Shown: piece by piece, positions 45,569 through 57,533 of the stretch
Numbering within the stretch: position 1 is the first letter of the stretch
How the letters are laid out: each line of letters begins with the position of its first letter
Assembly: GCF_003255815.1 (NCBI RefSeq)
Contig: NC_037689.1
Location: forward strand, 28,065,527-28,129,526
DNA from: Theropithecus gelada
Lineage: Eukaryota; Chordata; Mammalia; Primates; Cercopithecidae
Direction of reading: 5' to 3'
DNA length: 64,000 bases
Notes under the pieces: model-generated
The model's database searches: none
What the model was told of the DNA's origin: nothing
Seen by the model: the letters and a program-made list of their open reading frames with translations, nothing else
Translations under genes and position numbers: made by a program

Positions 45569-46737
45569 CATTAATCACACAGGAAATTAGAGTTTCTATT
45601 TGCAAAGAATGCTTTTTTCACCATTCTGGTATCAAATATTTATTCTAGCCATCTCTTCTTATTTCTTGCTTCGTAATAACCTAGGTACTACTACCCATTG
45701 ACAGAACTAACTCATTATTCCAACAAGAAATGAGAAATGTTGAGGAGAATGCAATGTTATACTTTTTGTCTTCAACCAGTTATTCTGTTTTATGGAGGAT
45801 TCTGTGTTTAACTCTTACCCAGGTAACTCTAGTTACCATATCCATAGTACCTAGTCAACAATCCTATAAACATAAGAACACAGAGTTGACTAGAATGGTT
45901 ACTAAACTTTCTATGTTCAACCAGTTTTCTTACTAATTGTTAGTTGTTTATTCAACTGTTTGCCTAGGTACCACTAAATGTCTAGTTTTATGTCACTAAG
46001 ACATAAGAAGTAGTGTTGAAAAGAATTTGTTTATTTCAAGTACTGGCTTCATCTAGTTATCTCTAGTTAATTACTCACTTGGATAAAGTAAATATCTATT
46101 GTATGAGGCAGTATTTCTAACATGCGGTTGGAATTTTGCATTGAGGAAAATAGTTATTCAACTCCCTGGCATAGGCCAGTTATCTTCAGCTTCCTGGTAT
46201 CAATTACTTGGTCTGGTTAATTCTAGCTATCTTTAGGTTGGTGATTAAATGTTTACCACCAGATGTCTGTGGTAATTTATTATTCCAACAAAACAGTAGA
46301 ATGATAAGGAAGGATTTTGCTTTTTCCTGGCATCGCATAGATATTCAAATTATCTCCAGTTATCCTTTGTACCTTTTTTTCCTGGATAACTCTCAGCACC
46401 TATCCATCTAAGTTCTTATCCCAACTAAAATCAATAATTGAGACTTGCAAAGAACATGAGTTTCAGGATCAGGTTCACTTGGTATTGTAATGATTGTTAG
46501 CTGTTTCTATGTAATGCTTTTCATGGGAAAGCCCAGTTAAGTAGAATTTGTATATTAACTCAACACCAACAAAATTATATTTGACCAGACTAGATTCCCT
46601 ATGTTCTACATTCCACTGAACTATTCTTGTTGTCTCTATTTTACTACTTACTTAGGTACATGACTTACCTGTAGTACTAATTCGTTATTCCAACAATAAC
46701 TCAGCAGTAAGTGGTAAGAAGAAAGTGATTTTATTTT
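45569..46737. repeat. Degenerate satellite-like tandem stretch
   Basis: Short anchors recur at irregular spacing. TTATTCCAACAA occurs near 45716, 46281 and 46686. CTAGGTAC or TTAGGTAC occurs near 45681, 45965 and 46652. CTCTAGTTA or CTCCAGTTA occurs near 45827, 46068 and 46358, and TTATTCAACT near 45949 and 46155. The order of anchors is partly conserved. This suggests an old, strongly decayed tandem array. No family was recognised. Confidence 0.5.
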
Positions 46738-47495
46738 TGAAATTTATTTTTATTGAGGTAAAATATACATATATAATGTACCCTCTTTACCACTTGTAAG
46801 TGTGCAGTTCAGTGGTAATAAATACATTTATATTGTTTTATTTCCCCTTCATCCCCCTCTTCCCCTTCGGGCCTCTGGTAACCATCACTATAGTCGCCAT
46901 CTTCATGAGAACCACATTTTTACTTCCCGTAGATGAGTGAAAACATGCAATATTTGTCTTGCTGTGCCTGGCTTATTTCATTTAACATAATGGCATCCAG
47001 TTCCATCCATGTGGCTGCAAATGACAGGACGTCATTCTTCTTATGGCTGGATAATATTCCATTGTGTACATATACCACATTTTCCTTATCCATTTGTCCG
47101 TTAATGGGCACTTAGGCTAAATACATATTTTGGCTATTGTGACTAGTGCTGCAGTACACATGAGCATGCAGATATATCTCTTTGATGTACAGGTTTGTTT
47201 GTTTATTTATTTATTTATTTACCTCTTTCTTTCCCTAGCAGTGGAATACTTGGATCATATAGTAGTTCTACTTTTAGGATTTTGAGGAACTCCATACTCT
47301 TCTCTGTAGTGGCTGTAGTAATTTACATAATTTGAGGAACTGTGAGAATGTTTTCCAAAGCCACCATATCATTTTGTGTACCCACCAGCAGTGTATGAGC
47401 ATTCTGATTCCTCCACATCCTCTCCATCACTTGTTATTATCTGATTTTTTATTACTCTAGCCATCTTTGTGGGTGTGAAGAGGTATCTCACTGTA
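46738..47495 (-). mobile_element. L1M 3' portion
   Basis: Reversed L1ME-like: 'TTTTTATTGAGGTAAAATAT', 'CAGTTCCATCCATGTGGCTG', 'GGATAATATTCCATTGTGTA', 'TCCTCCACATCCTCTCCATC'. A (TTTA)n tract lies at about 47200-47220. Confidence 0.85.
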
Positions 47496-49914
47496 GATGA
47501 CAAATTATTTAGAGGTTAACACTCGTTTATGTGTTGAAGCATATGGTCAAGGCTGAGTATTCATGAGGCCAGTAAAATGAATCTATTCAGCCACACAGTG
47601 AGAAGAGAGTTTGCAAACAAACAGACAAGAAAATGAGATGCATCCAGACATTCCCAACCACACTCTTCACTCTTCATAATGCATCGTTGTCTCACATAGC
47701 CTGACTGGAAGACAGCATGGATGATCCTTTGTAAACTTATTGACATTGTTATGATTCCAAGATCATACCCCACCATGTTTGGTTAGCAGCAGCAATTCCA
47801 TCCGGGAAAGAGAGAATGTTTTGTTTGTTTTGCTCATGGTTTTACCATCTGTTGAGAGACAGAATTATCCTTCACCTCTTTGGCAGTGTCTAGTTGATGA
47901 AAAAATCCTCATAATTCTGTTTTCTAAAATGAATTTGTGTTACAAAATTATTCAGACTGAGAATGAGAACAATTTTGGGAGTATCCAGGCAATTCAGCAT
48001 TCCAAATTAATTTGGGATATAGGTCATGGCCGCCACCATGAAATATGCACATTTGTCAAAGATGTTAAGACTCTACTACTCAAGGCTTTCACCTGACCAA
48101 TATCTCACCTCCCCTAATACAGCTCCCATCAAGAGGCAAGCTTGAATTCCAGATATTATTTTCCTCATCCTTTTTCTGTGACGTAGGCTGTTAATATAGA
48201 AGATGTTATTGATGATATGATGATGATGACGATGATGATGATGACAGAGTTTGTCAGAGCATTGAGCACTTCTCAGCTGGTTTCAATACTTGGGCATCAG
48301 GGTTTTTCCTTCGGAGACAGCAGTGATATTGGATAATTTTATTAGTGCCTGACTCACCAGGACAACCACTGTCTCTGGCCTACCAACTATCCGTATCTCC
48401 TTTCTAAAAAACAAACATACCTCAAGCTTACTCAGAAAAGTAATGAAACTGATTAAACCCATCAATGCCCCTGGATTCCCTTGCTGCCTTGGGTGGCTGA
48501 GACTGCAAACTCTTTGATATAAAAAGACAAAGATTTACTTGCAAAACCTTCATTCTTTCGCTCTTTCTCCTTTTTTCTGGACTAGGGATCTTAAGCATAG
48601 AGCTGTTGCACTATCTTGTAAACACAAGGCATGAGAACGAAAGCCTGGAGCCTAGGGATGTGGTGGTTTCATCCTTAGAAAAAGAAGGGATGGGCCTAGC
48701 TACCTAAGGGTATCATTGAGCCATCACACCAGCTCACAGTTCAGCACTGAAGCTGGAATAATGTTGCTTTTCTGTTATCTGAATCTGAGTCAAATCCTGT
48801 CTGATATACTCTGTCAGCTGCAGGGATCTGAGGATTGTTTTACAACTCAGTACATTGAAATATCCCGCATTTGTCTCTGTGATATTTGGAAATCAAGACC
48901 ACTTTGAAGAGATGTGCAATGAAAATGGAATGGAAAACGAAAATGGAAAATGGAATGGAATTCAACTACTGAAGTGGTCTTCATGATGACTCCAGACTTT
49001 TAACATGAGGTGCCAGGTAGGTAGTAGATTCCTTATCAAGCTAGGGAAACTGGGAATGGTGAAACATAATAATAAGATGAAAATAAAGGATTCACATTTG
49101 GATATAATGAGTTGTGAGACACTCGCAGAAATCAAATAGGAAGTGGGAGCTTAGAAAATGGATCTGAGAAGAAGTCAATGCATACATCATCAGCAAGGTG
49201 ATGAGGAACAGTTGAGATTATCCATGGAGACTCTGTGGAGATTGCTGAGAGTACCCACCACACATCCTCTGCAAGTCCAGCACTGAGAAACTGATTAGAG
49301 GAGGACCCAGTAGAAAGGAGGATGAGGAGAACACTGAGAGGCAGAAGGAAAACCAGAAAAATGTGAAATTACCAACTCCAAGAGAGAAGCATTCTAGGAA
49401 GAGATCCCATTCAGCTCCCATCAAATGATGCTTAAATGGACTTAAAAGAAGATGCAGCATAGTATCTATTGGATTTTCCAAGATGGAATTTATAACATTA
49501 TACAAATAGCTCTGAGGATGATGCCAAATAGAAAAGGCTGAATAGAAAACGGTTTCAAACATAACATGATTATTTAAATAGAAATACATATGTGTTACTG
49601 GACTCTGAGACTAATATACACCTTCTCTTGGACACAATTGATTTCCAAAGGCAGACCGAGTTACTGTTAGGTGGTGAGATCTGGAGTGATTCTTATCTTC
49701 TTTTTAATATATGCTATATTTTTTTGTTCATTTTATAGATTTTCAATCATTTCTTGATTAATTATATTAAGTGACAAAAATAGCCAAATAATGTGAAGTC
49801 CATTCATGTCTTCATTTAAACTAATCCTGTTTTTATTGACAGGCAATATGCACAATTTGGGAAATGGTCAATTAACTAATGTGTTCATACCAGTCACAGT
49901 ATTTCTTCTTTTTT
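47496..49914. other. Long stretch without recognised genes
   Basis: About 2.4 kb. A (GAT)n run lies at 48209-48246, and a GGAAT-type patch (GAAAATGGAATGGAA repeated) at 48918-48962. No credible coding frame. The 105-codon frame at 47779 and the 123-codon frame on minus 49218-49589 have no recognised similarity. Confidence 0.4.
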
Positions 49915-49942
49915 TATTAGAGACAGGGTCTAACTACATTGC
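49915..49942 (-). mobile_element. Alu piece left of nested LTR
   Basis: 'TTATTAGAGACAGGGTCTAAC' then TACATTGC. It matches the reversed Alu right monomer up to the LTR start. Confidence 0.75.
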
Positions 49943-50304
49943 TGATATGGTTTGTCTGTGTCTCCACCCAAATCTCATCTTGACTTATAGCTCCCATAAT
50001 CCCTATGGGTCATGGGAGGGACCCAGTGAGAGGTAATTGAATGATGGGGGCAGGTTTTTCCCATGCTGTTCCTGTGGTAGTGAATAAGTCTCATGAGATC
50101 TGATGGTTTTATAAATGGGAGTTCCCCTGCACATGCTGTCTTGCCTGCTGTCATGTAAGATGTGCCTTTGCTCTTCCTTTGCCTTCTGCCATGATTGTGA
50201 GGCCTCTCCAGCCATGTGAAACTATGAGTCCATTAAACCTCCTTTTCTTGATAAGTTACCCAGTCTCTGGTATTTCTTTATAGCAGTATGAAAATGGACT
50301 AATG
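49943..50304 (+). mobile_element. MSTA solo LTR nested in Alu
   Basis: From TGATATGGTTTGTCTGTG to 'ATGGACTAATGA', with an 'ATTAAACCTCC' end region. The 5-base ATTGC is found on both sides and is the target-site duplication. Confidence 0.9.
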
Positions 50305-50405
50305 AAATTGCTCTGGCTGGTTTCTAACTCCTGGGCTCAAGCAATCCTCCCACCTCAGCCTCCCAAAGTACTGATATTGCAGGCATGAGCCACCATGTTC
50401 AGTCA
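50305..50405 (-). mobile_element. Alu piece right of nested LTR
   Basis: 'GCTCTGGCTGGTTTCTAACTC' then 'CTGGGCTCAAGCAATCC' to 'GAGCCACCATGTTCAGTC'. It continues the Alu from 49942 exactly. Confidence 0.8.
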
Positions 50406-50855
50406 GTCCCAGAATTTCTGAAAGGATTGATCTTCTCTTTTTGCCTTGTCCTGACATTTCTAGATTAGACAAAAATTATTTCCTTTTGAACCAAGTTTAC
50501 TATAATAAATAACGCTATGTCAAAAAACCATGGGTAGCTTTAAACTCCTTTAAATTAATAGATTGTTATAATTCCAACAGTATCCCACTCTTTCCCATCT
50601 CAAAAACCTGCCTCATAACAAATGCTCCTTTTGCAGAAATATTAGCAGAGCATTTATTTAATTTTTTCATCAAAGAATAACAGCAAAACAAGAAGGACAA
50701 ATATGCATATATGCATTGGTATCCCAGAAGACAATATACACGTAGTGTATAGGAAATAATCACAACATCAAATTGACAAAACTATGCATCTTTAGTGACT
50801 TCATTATTTTAAGATCATGGAGACCCATCTGTGGTCGATGAGGCAAAACTGACAG
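50406..50855. other. No recognised feature
   Basis: Nothing recognised on either strand. Confidence 0.35.
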
Positions 50856-51042
50856 CTGCCTGTTCTTGTAAATAAAGTTTTATTGAAATTCTGCCACGTT
50901 CATTAATTTACATATTGTCCATGGCTGTTTTTTCGCTACGAAGGCAGAGATGAGTAGTCGTAAAAGAGACTATATTGTATTCAAAGCCTAAAATACTTTC
51001 TATCTGGTCCTTTACAGGAAAAGGTTGCAGAACTCTGATTTA
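50856..51042 (+). mobile_element. Nonautonomous hAT-type DNA transposon fragment
   Basis: 'TGTTCTTGTAAATAAAGTTT', 'TTACATATTGTCCATGGCTG' and 'TATCTGGTCCTTTACAGG'. Same family as 8394-8578, better preserved. Confidence 0.7.
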
Positions 51043-52017
51043 GAGCGTCTACTATGTGCAAGTAACAGAAAAAGAAACCTCTTCATGTGGTTAAAACTTA
51101 GGGCAATAACAAACGTATCAAAAATACTGGAAGAGGTTCCTAGAAGATAGAGAGATGATTTCCAGCTGGGTTACTGCAGAGGTTAACAGGAGAAGAACGT
51201 AAATGAGGCTTCTTTCTTAAGGCAAGGATATGAAGCAAACATAGCTGGAGAACTTGGTCCTTTTCCATTGGGCTGATGTTTCCTGAAGACTGTCCCACTT
51301 TCTTGATGAGAGCTCCTGAGGGCATGCTCATCTTTGACTAACCAAATGTACACCAGTCCACTCAACCTTCTAAGAAGGTGTGCAGAAATAAATGCAGAAT
51401 TTCTCAAATGCATAACAAGTCATGAAATACAGTCTGGGGAATGATCTTGTAACTATGCAGAATGAGGTAATGTTTTGGGAGCAGGAGTGCAATATTCTGG
51501 GAAAGCTAGACTTGTGAGAAATTCTATATAGCCAGGAAATGAGGTGCTAGATGGATGGTTGAATGTTGGCCAAAAATAGTCAGAAAGCTTTGCTGCTCAT
51601 TTGCTTGTTGAAATTTGATAACTAACAACCCAAAAGTTTTGGGAGCCTTTGCACAAGTATGATATTGACAGAGGTAGCAATAACCTAAATACAAATTAAA
51701 ATAATTCCTAATCCACTTAGAACCAGCTGAACTGATACTGGCTACATGACCCACTAAAAACTAATAATATTTACTTCTTAAAAAGTGTCCAACAGTGTTT
51801 GAACACATGCATTGAAGGAACATGTAATAGCAGTTTCTATAGCTAGCAAGAAGCTGAATCAGAAAAACTTGACCATGCACTACACAAATTTCCCTGCCTC
51901 TCTTCTCTCTCTGCATTAAATTCTACCGAGAGAAGTTAAAGGTCTGCTTTGTTTTTGAATAGATCTTAAACATGATGATTATTGACCTCATACCCAAAGT
52001 CAATTAATACTGAACAA
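51043..52017. other. No recognised feature
   Basis: Unassigned sequence without a credible frame. Confidence 0.35.
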
Positions 52018-52235
52018 AATCGAGATAGGCTCATTCAACCAAGAACAAAACAAGGATCCCCGTATAGATATGATTATTGGAAATTCTGCACAATAAACTA
52101 AGACTTGGAGTAGAAATGAAAGGTCCAAATATTGGAAATGACAAGGAAAAATTAGATTTATTTGCAGATGCTCTGACTGTCTGCTGTAAAAGCATGATGA
52201 TCTATTATTAGAGGGTTGAGCAAATTGATTTGTTC
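52018..52235 (+). mobile_element. Old L1 ORF2 fragment
   Basis: The translated text around 52150-52190 reads KLDLFADAL, a decayed copy of the L1 reverse-transcriptase FADD region. Preceding text ('ACCAAGAACAAAACAAGG') fits. Confidence 0.5.
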
Positions 52236-52373
52236 TAAATTATTTTAGTGTATTTTATATATGCCAGATATAAGTAATAAAAAAAGTTTAAGCAGTCTTG
52301 AAATAATAAAATACAGAGTGTAAAATACACTGAGATACACTCTGTAGGGGACAAGTTTCCATCAGCCCATATA

Positions 52374-52452
52374 CATATGTGTGTGTGTGTGTATACATGT
52401 GTGTATATATATATGTGTGTATATATATGTGTGTGTGTGTATATATATATGG
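52374..52452 (+). repeat. (TG)n/(TA)n microsatellite
   Basis: Alternating TG and TA tracts, flanked by an imperfect inverted pair (AGCCCATATACATATG / CATATGGGCT). Confidence 0.95.
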
Positions 52453-52494
52453 ACATATGGGCTAAACTTCTGCCTTAAAAAAAGCAATGTGCCT

Positions 52495-54570
52495 TTATTT
52501 TATTTTCTTTTTAAACTAAATTAAATTTTAAGTTCTGGGATACATGTGCAGAATGTGCAGGTTTGTTACATAGGTAAACGTGTGTCATGGTGGTTTGCTG
52601 CATCTATCAACCTGTCACTCAGGTATTAAGCCCCACATGCATTAGCTATTTATCCTGATGTTCTCCCTCCCCCCGTTTCCCTGACAGGCCCAAGTGTGTG
52701 TTGTTCCCCTCCACATGTCCATGTGTTCTCATTGTTCAACTCCTGCTTATAATTGAAAACAGGCTTTGTTTGGTTTTCTGTTCCTGTCTTAGATGGCTGA
52801 GGATTATGGCTTCCAGCTCCATCCATGTCCTGCAAAGGACATGATCTCATTCCCTTTTATGGTTCATAGTATTCCATGGTGTATATGTACCACATTTTCT
52901 TTATCCAGTCTATCATTGATGAGCATTTGGGTTGAATCCATGTCTTTGCTATTGTGAATAGGGCTGCAGTGAACATACACATGCATGCATCATTGTAATA
53001 GAATTATTTACATTCCTTTGGTTACATACCCAGTAATGGGATTGCTGGGTCAAATGGTATTTCTGGTTGTAGGTCTTTGAGGGATCACCACACTGTCTTC
53101 CACAATGGTTGAACTAATTTACATTCCCACCAACAGTGTAAAAAAGTTCCTGTTTCTCCACAGCCTCAAAATAGCCTCACCAGCATCTGTCATTCCTTGA
53201 CCTTTTAATAATTGCCATCTGACTGGCATGAGATGGTATCTCATTGTGGTTTTGATACGCATTTATCTAATGATCAGTGATGCTGAGCATTTTTTCATAT
53301 GTTTGTTGGCCGCATAAATGTCTTCTTTTGAGAGCTGTCTGTTCATGTCATTTGCCCACATTTTAATGGGGTTGTTTGATTTTTTTTTTTCTGGTAAATT
53401 TGTTTAAGTTCCTTGTAGATTCTGGATATTAGACCTTTGTCAGACGAATAGATTGCAAATTTTTTCTCCCATTCTGTAGGTTTCCTTGTTTACTCTGGTG
53501 ATAATTTATTTTTCTGTGTAGAAGTGTTTTAGTTTAATTACATCCAATTTATCAATTTTTGCTTTTGTTGCAATTGCTTTTGAGGTTTTCATCATAAAAT
53601 ATTTGCCTGTGCCTATGTCTTGAATGGTATTGCCTACATTTCCTTCTAAGGTTTTTATAGTTTTGGGTTTTACATTTAGGTCTTTAATCCATCATGAGTT
53701 AATTTTTCTATAAGGTGTAAGGAAGGGGTCTGGTTTCAATCTTCTGCATATGGCTGGCCAGTTTTCCCAGCACCATTTGCTTGTTTTTGTCAGATTGGTT
53801 GAAGATCACTTGATTGTAGATGTGCAGTCTTATTTCTGAGATCTCTATTCTGTTCCATTGGTCTACATGTCTGTTTTTGTACCAGTACCATGCTGTTTTG
53901 GTTACTGAAGCCTTGTAGCATAGTTTGAAGTTGGGTAGCGTGATGTCTCCAGCTTTGTTCTTTTTGCTTAGCATTGTCTTGTCTGTATGGGCTCTTTTTT
54001 GGTTTCATATGAATTTTTAAGTAGTGTTTTCTACTTCTGTGAAGAATGTCAATGGTAGTTTACTGGGACTAACTTTGAATATATAAATTACTTTGGGCTG
54101 TATGACCATTTTCATGATATTGATTCCTTCTATCCATGAGCATGAAATGATTGTGTCCTCTCTGATTTCCTTGAGCAGCGGCTTGTAGTTCTCCTTGAAG
54201 AGGTCCTTCCCTCGTTAGCTGTATTTATAGGTATTTTATTCTCTTCATAGCAATTGCAAATGGAAGTTCATTCATGATTTGGCTCTCTGTCTGTTTATGG
54301 TTGGTGTATAGGAATGCTACTGAACTTTGCACATGGATTTTATATCCTGAAACTTTGCTGAAGTTGCTAATCAACTTAAGAAGCTTTGGGGCTGAGACAA
54401 GGGAGTTTTCTAGATATAGGATCATGTCATCTTCAAACAGAGGCAACTTGACTTCCTCTCTTCCTATTTGAATACCTTTATTTCTTTCTCTTGCCTGATT
54501 GCCCCAGCCAGAACTTTCAATACTGTGCTGAATAAGAGTGGTGAGAGAGGGCATCCTTGTGCATTACATT
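52495..54570 (-). mobile_element. L1P, 2-kb 3' half
   Basis: The longest L1 in the window. Reversed, from 'TTTTAAGTTCTGGGATACAT' (3' UTR end) to 'GCATCCTTGTGCATTACATT'. It covers the reverse transcriptase end and C-terminal part of ORF2, with several frameshifts and stops. At about 54421-54450 (minus) the catalytic FADD motif reads FEDD. Open pieces at 53708-53974 and 54225-54554 are ORF2 relics. Confidence 0.93.
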
Positions 54571-54999
54571 AACGGCCACCCTTCATGTAATCTGCCCCAC
54601 TGACTCTACAGGCCAGGTAAAAAAAAAAAAAAATTCAAATAGCCATGGGGAACCATTAAATGTTTTATGCAGGAAAATGACATGATCCAATTTTTATTTT
54701 AGAAAATTCTCTAAACTCTGACTACAGAGACTAGAACACATTATAGGTGATATGTCCTAGAGCCAGAGGAGCCAAAGAGAAGAAAGTGTTTGCTGTAAAG
54801 GAGAAAAATGTTCTAAAATTGTATATCCTAACTCTGAAAAATGAGGACATAGGTTTTTACTTAAATCTCTCTGATGTCCTAGGAGCCTTAAAACGTTTAA
54901 GGAGCATCTAGGATAGCTATGGACTCCTGAGGAAAGTTCTTTCTCTATGATACTCATATATGGAAATACATGTTTCCTTCTGCAGGTTCATGGCAGAGG
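54571..54999. other. No recognised feature
   Basis: A (A)14 run at 54620. Otherwise unassigned. Confidence 0.35.
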
Positions 55000-55081
55000 C
55001 TCTATGTCAGTCTAGGGCATGTCTGCATGACTCCCACTTGCTTCTGAGAGTAATGCAGACATGCCCCAGACTGTCATAAAG
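55000..55081. other. Hairpin-forming inverted repeat
   Basis: The arms are 55000-55028 and 55053-55081. The inner 21 bp (CAGTCTAGGGCATGTCTGCA, then T) pair with one mismatch. The outer 8 bp pair with two mismatches, and the loop side adds about four more pairs. The overall shape is an 82-nt stem-loop of pre-miRNA size. No known family was recognised. Confidence 0.8.
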
Positions 55082-55192
55082 CCTCCCTCATTTTGAGTTC
55101 TGCAATTCCTGCCCTTGCAGTCAATGCTCAGCTCAGAGGCCAGGGTATTTCTCTAAAAACATAAACCACAGCATGCTCTCTGCTGCTAAGCC

Positions 55193-56110
55193 TGTTGATC
55201 TCTGACCAGGTTGTTGCCCACTCACTGCCTGGATAAAGTTGAGCAATGAGACAGAGATGTTGCAGTAAAATAAGAGTTTAATTGTTGCAAGGCAACCGAG
55301 CAAGGAGGACAGGAGATATTTCTCAAAGCTACCTCCTCAAAACTTCAGAGGCTAGGGTTTTTAAAGTTGATCGGGCAAGCAGGGGCACTAGTGGCGGGTG
55401 CTGCTGATTGATCTGGGATGAAATCATAGAGGTGTTGAAACTGTCTTCATGCACTGAATCAGTTCCTGGAAAGAGAGGGAGTCACAACACCCTACGAGTC
55501 AGTTCATTGGTTGGGGTCACAGACCACTAGTCTGGTTGGTGTCAGTTGGCCCACTTGCAAGGCAGGTCTGAAAAATATCCCAAAGACCAGTTTTAGGTTT
55601 TACAATACCTTTTGTGACTGCCAGTTACTATGGAAAGCAAGCTGGGAAACAGCGGCACGTTATCGTTTACTATGCCTGGAGTATAGCAGAAAAGTTTTCT
55701 GCTATAAAACTTTTTTTACTGATATTTAAAATATTAAAACTATTTTACCGATATTTGATTACTGATATAATCAAAACTTTGATTACTGATATTTCCAGTA
55801 ATCAAAGCTGCCTGGCACCCCCTTGGCAAGCTCAACTTCTGGAAGCTATTGAGGGGGTCTACATGATCTAAGGATCACTGTTTTTTCAAAGAAAAAACAA
55901 GTTCATTAATCTTGCGGGCAGCCTGCCCAGGGGCCAGGACAGGAAGATAATCAATTATTAGTGACTACCACTTATTGAAATGACTATGCACAAGCAATCA
56001 TGCATGGAGTAGGAAAACATCAGAGAGAAAGGAAAATATCTTACTGAAATTCAGGCCCCTACCATAATTTTAATTTTGTGGCCTTTTTAAATTCTATGAT
56101 GGCAGTTTCA
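55193..56110 (-). mobile_element. Probable ERV1-like solo LTR
   Basis: 'TGAGCAATGAGACAGAGATG' then 'TTGCAGTAAAATAAGAGTTT' (reverse of an LTR polyadenylation region), 'GAGGCTAGGGTTTTTAAAG', 'AGGTTTTACAATACC', and a possible end at 'GATGGCAGTTTCA'. ACTGATAT/ACCGATAT repeats lie at 55715-55800. Subfamily is unassigned and the right boundary is uncertain. Confidence 0.5.
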
Positions 56111-56214
56111 TACCTCTGCAACAACATACAGCTGCATTTGAAATGCACTGGGAACACTTGGCCCTGGTTTACGCAACTCCATCTTATCTTCTGCACCATC
56201 ATTGTCCACTATAA

Positions 56215-57533
56215 AAGGAGACTTCAGAAAGTTCATGGAAATATTGTGCTATGAACAAACTACGCATGGATTTCAAATTTTTGTTCCACCAAGATAAACT
56301 CCTACTAGCTTGTTATAACATGGATCGAGTTTGAGGCACTAAGAAGGATTAGACATCAGTGTGAAAAGAGCCCCTATCAGAGCAATGTGAATTTCACCAC
56401 AATTGAAGCAAGAACAAACATCAAATTTATGATGAGGCTTGGGTGGAAGAAGGGTGAAATCATGGATGCTTTATGAAAGTTTTATCAGGACAATGCTCCC
56501 AAAGAAATCAGCAGTTTACAAATGGATAACTCATTTTAAGAAGGGATAAGATAATGTTGAAGATAAAGCTTGCAGCGGAAGACCATCCACATCAATTTTA
56601 AAGGGAAAACTAATCTTGTTTGTGCCCTAATTGAAAAGTACTGATGATTAAAAGCAGAAACAATAGCCAACACCGTAAACATCTCAACTGGCTCAGCTTA
56701 CACAATTCTGACTGAAAAATTGAAGTTGAGCAAACTGCAGAAGATGGGTGCCAAAACTGTTGCACCTGGATCCACTGAAGACAAGAGCAAAGCTTTCTAT
56801 GGAAATTTTAAACAAGTGACATTAAGATTCTGAAGCATTTCTCTGAAGAACCATTAAAAGAGAGAAAACATAGCTTTACCAGTACCATCCTCAAGGCAAA
56901 GCACAATCAGAGCAATGACTACTAAGACGTGAAAGGGGTCCTGTCAAAACCAAAGTGGATGGATCAAAAACAAAGATCATGGCAACAGTTTTTCCGAATG
57001 ATCAAGGCGTTTTACTTGTTGACTTTTTGGAGGGACAAAGAACAGTAACATCTGCTTATTATGAGAGTGTTTTGAGAAAATTAGCTAAAGCTTTAGCAGA
57101 AAAATGCCCAAGAAAGCTTCACCAGAGAGTCCTTCTCCACCACTACAATGCTTCTACTCATTCCTCTCATCAAACAAGGGCCATTCTACAAGAGTTTCAA
57201 TGGAAAATCATTAGGCATCCATCTTAAAGTCCTGATTTGGCTCCTTTTGACTTCTTTTTGTTTCCTAATCTTAAAAAAAAATTAAAGGGCACCTCTATTT
57301 TTTAAACCTACTTAAAGGGCACCCATTTTTCTTTAGTTAATAATGTAGAAAAGTTGGTATTGACATGGTTAAATTCCCAGGAGTCTCAGTTATTTAGGGA
57401 TGGACTAAAATGACTGGTATTATCGCTTACAGAACTTGAACTTGATGGAGATTAAGTTGAGAAATATAGTTTATATATTTTTTAATTTTTATCTTTTAAT
57501 TCCATTTGTCCATGAACTTTTTGAAGTCCCCAC
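56215..57533 (+). mobile_element. Mariner element, Hsmar2-like, full length
   Basis: Terminal inverted repeats are GGAGACTTCAGAAAGTTCAT at 56217 (extending to GG) and CATGAACTTTTTGAAGTCCC at 57511. 20 of 22 bases are complementary, and both ends lie next to TA-type or AT-rich targets. The length of about 1.3 kb fits a complete mariner. Confidence 0.88.
56250..57290 (+). pseudogene. Mariner transposase pseudogene
   Basis: Fragments of the transposase are readable in three frames with many stops. One open stretch at 56955-57227 contains KIMATVFPNDQG and LLVDFLEGQRTV. After a stop it continues SPDLAPFDFFLF, the region of the third catalytic aspartate. The N-terminal helix-turn-helix part (56250-56700) is heavily decayed. 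It cannot make an active enzyme. Confidence 0.85.

Noticed and set aside
53708..54554. Possible reverse transcriptase gene on the minus strand
   Set aside because: It is the decayed ORF2 of a truncated L1P, with stops and frameshifts and a changed catalytic motif.
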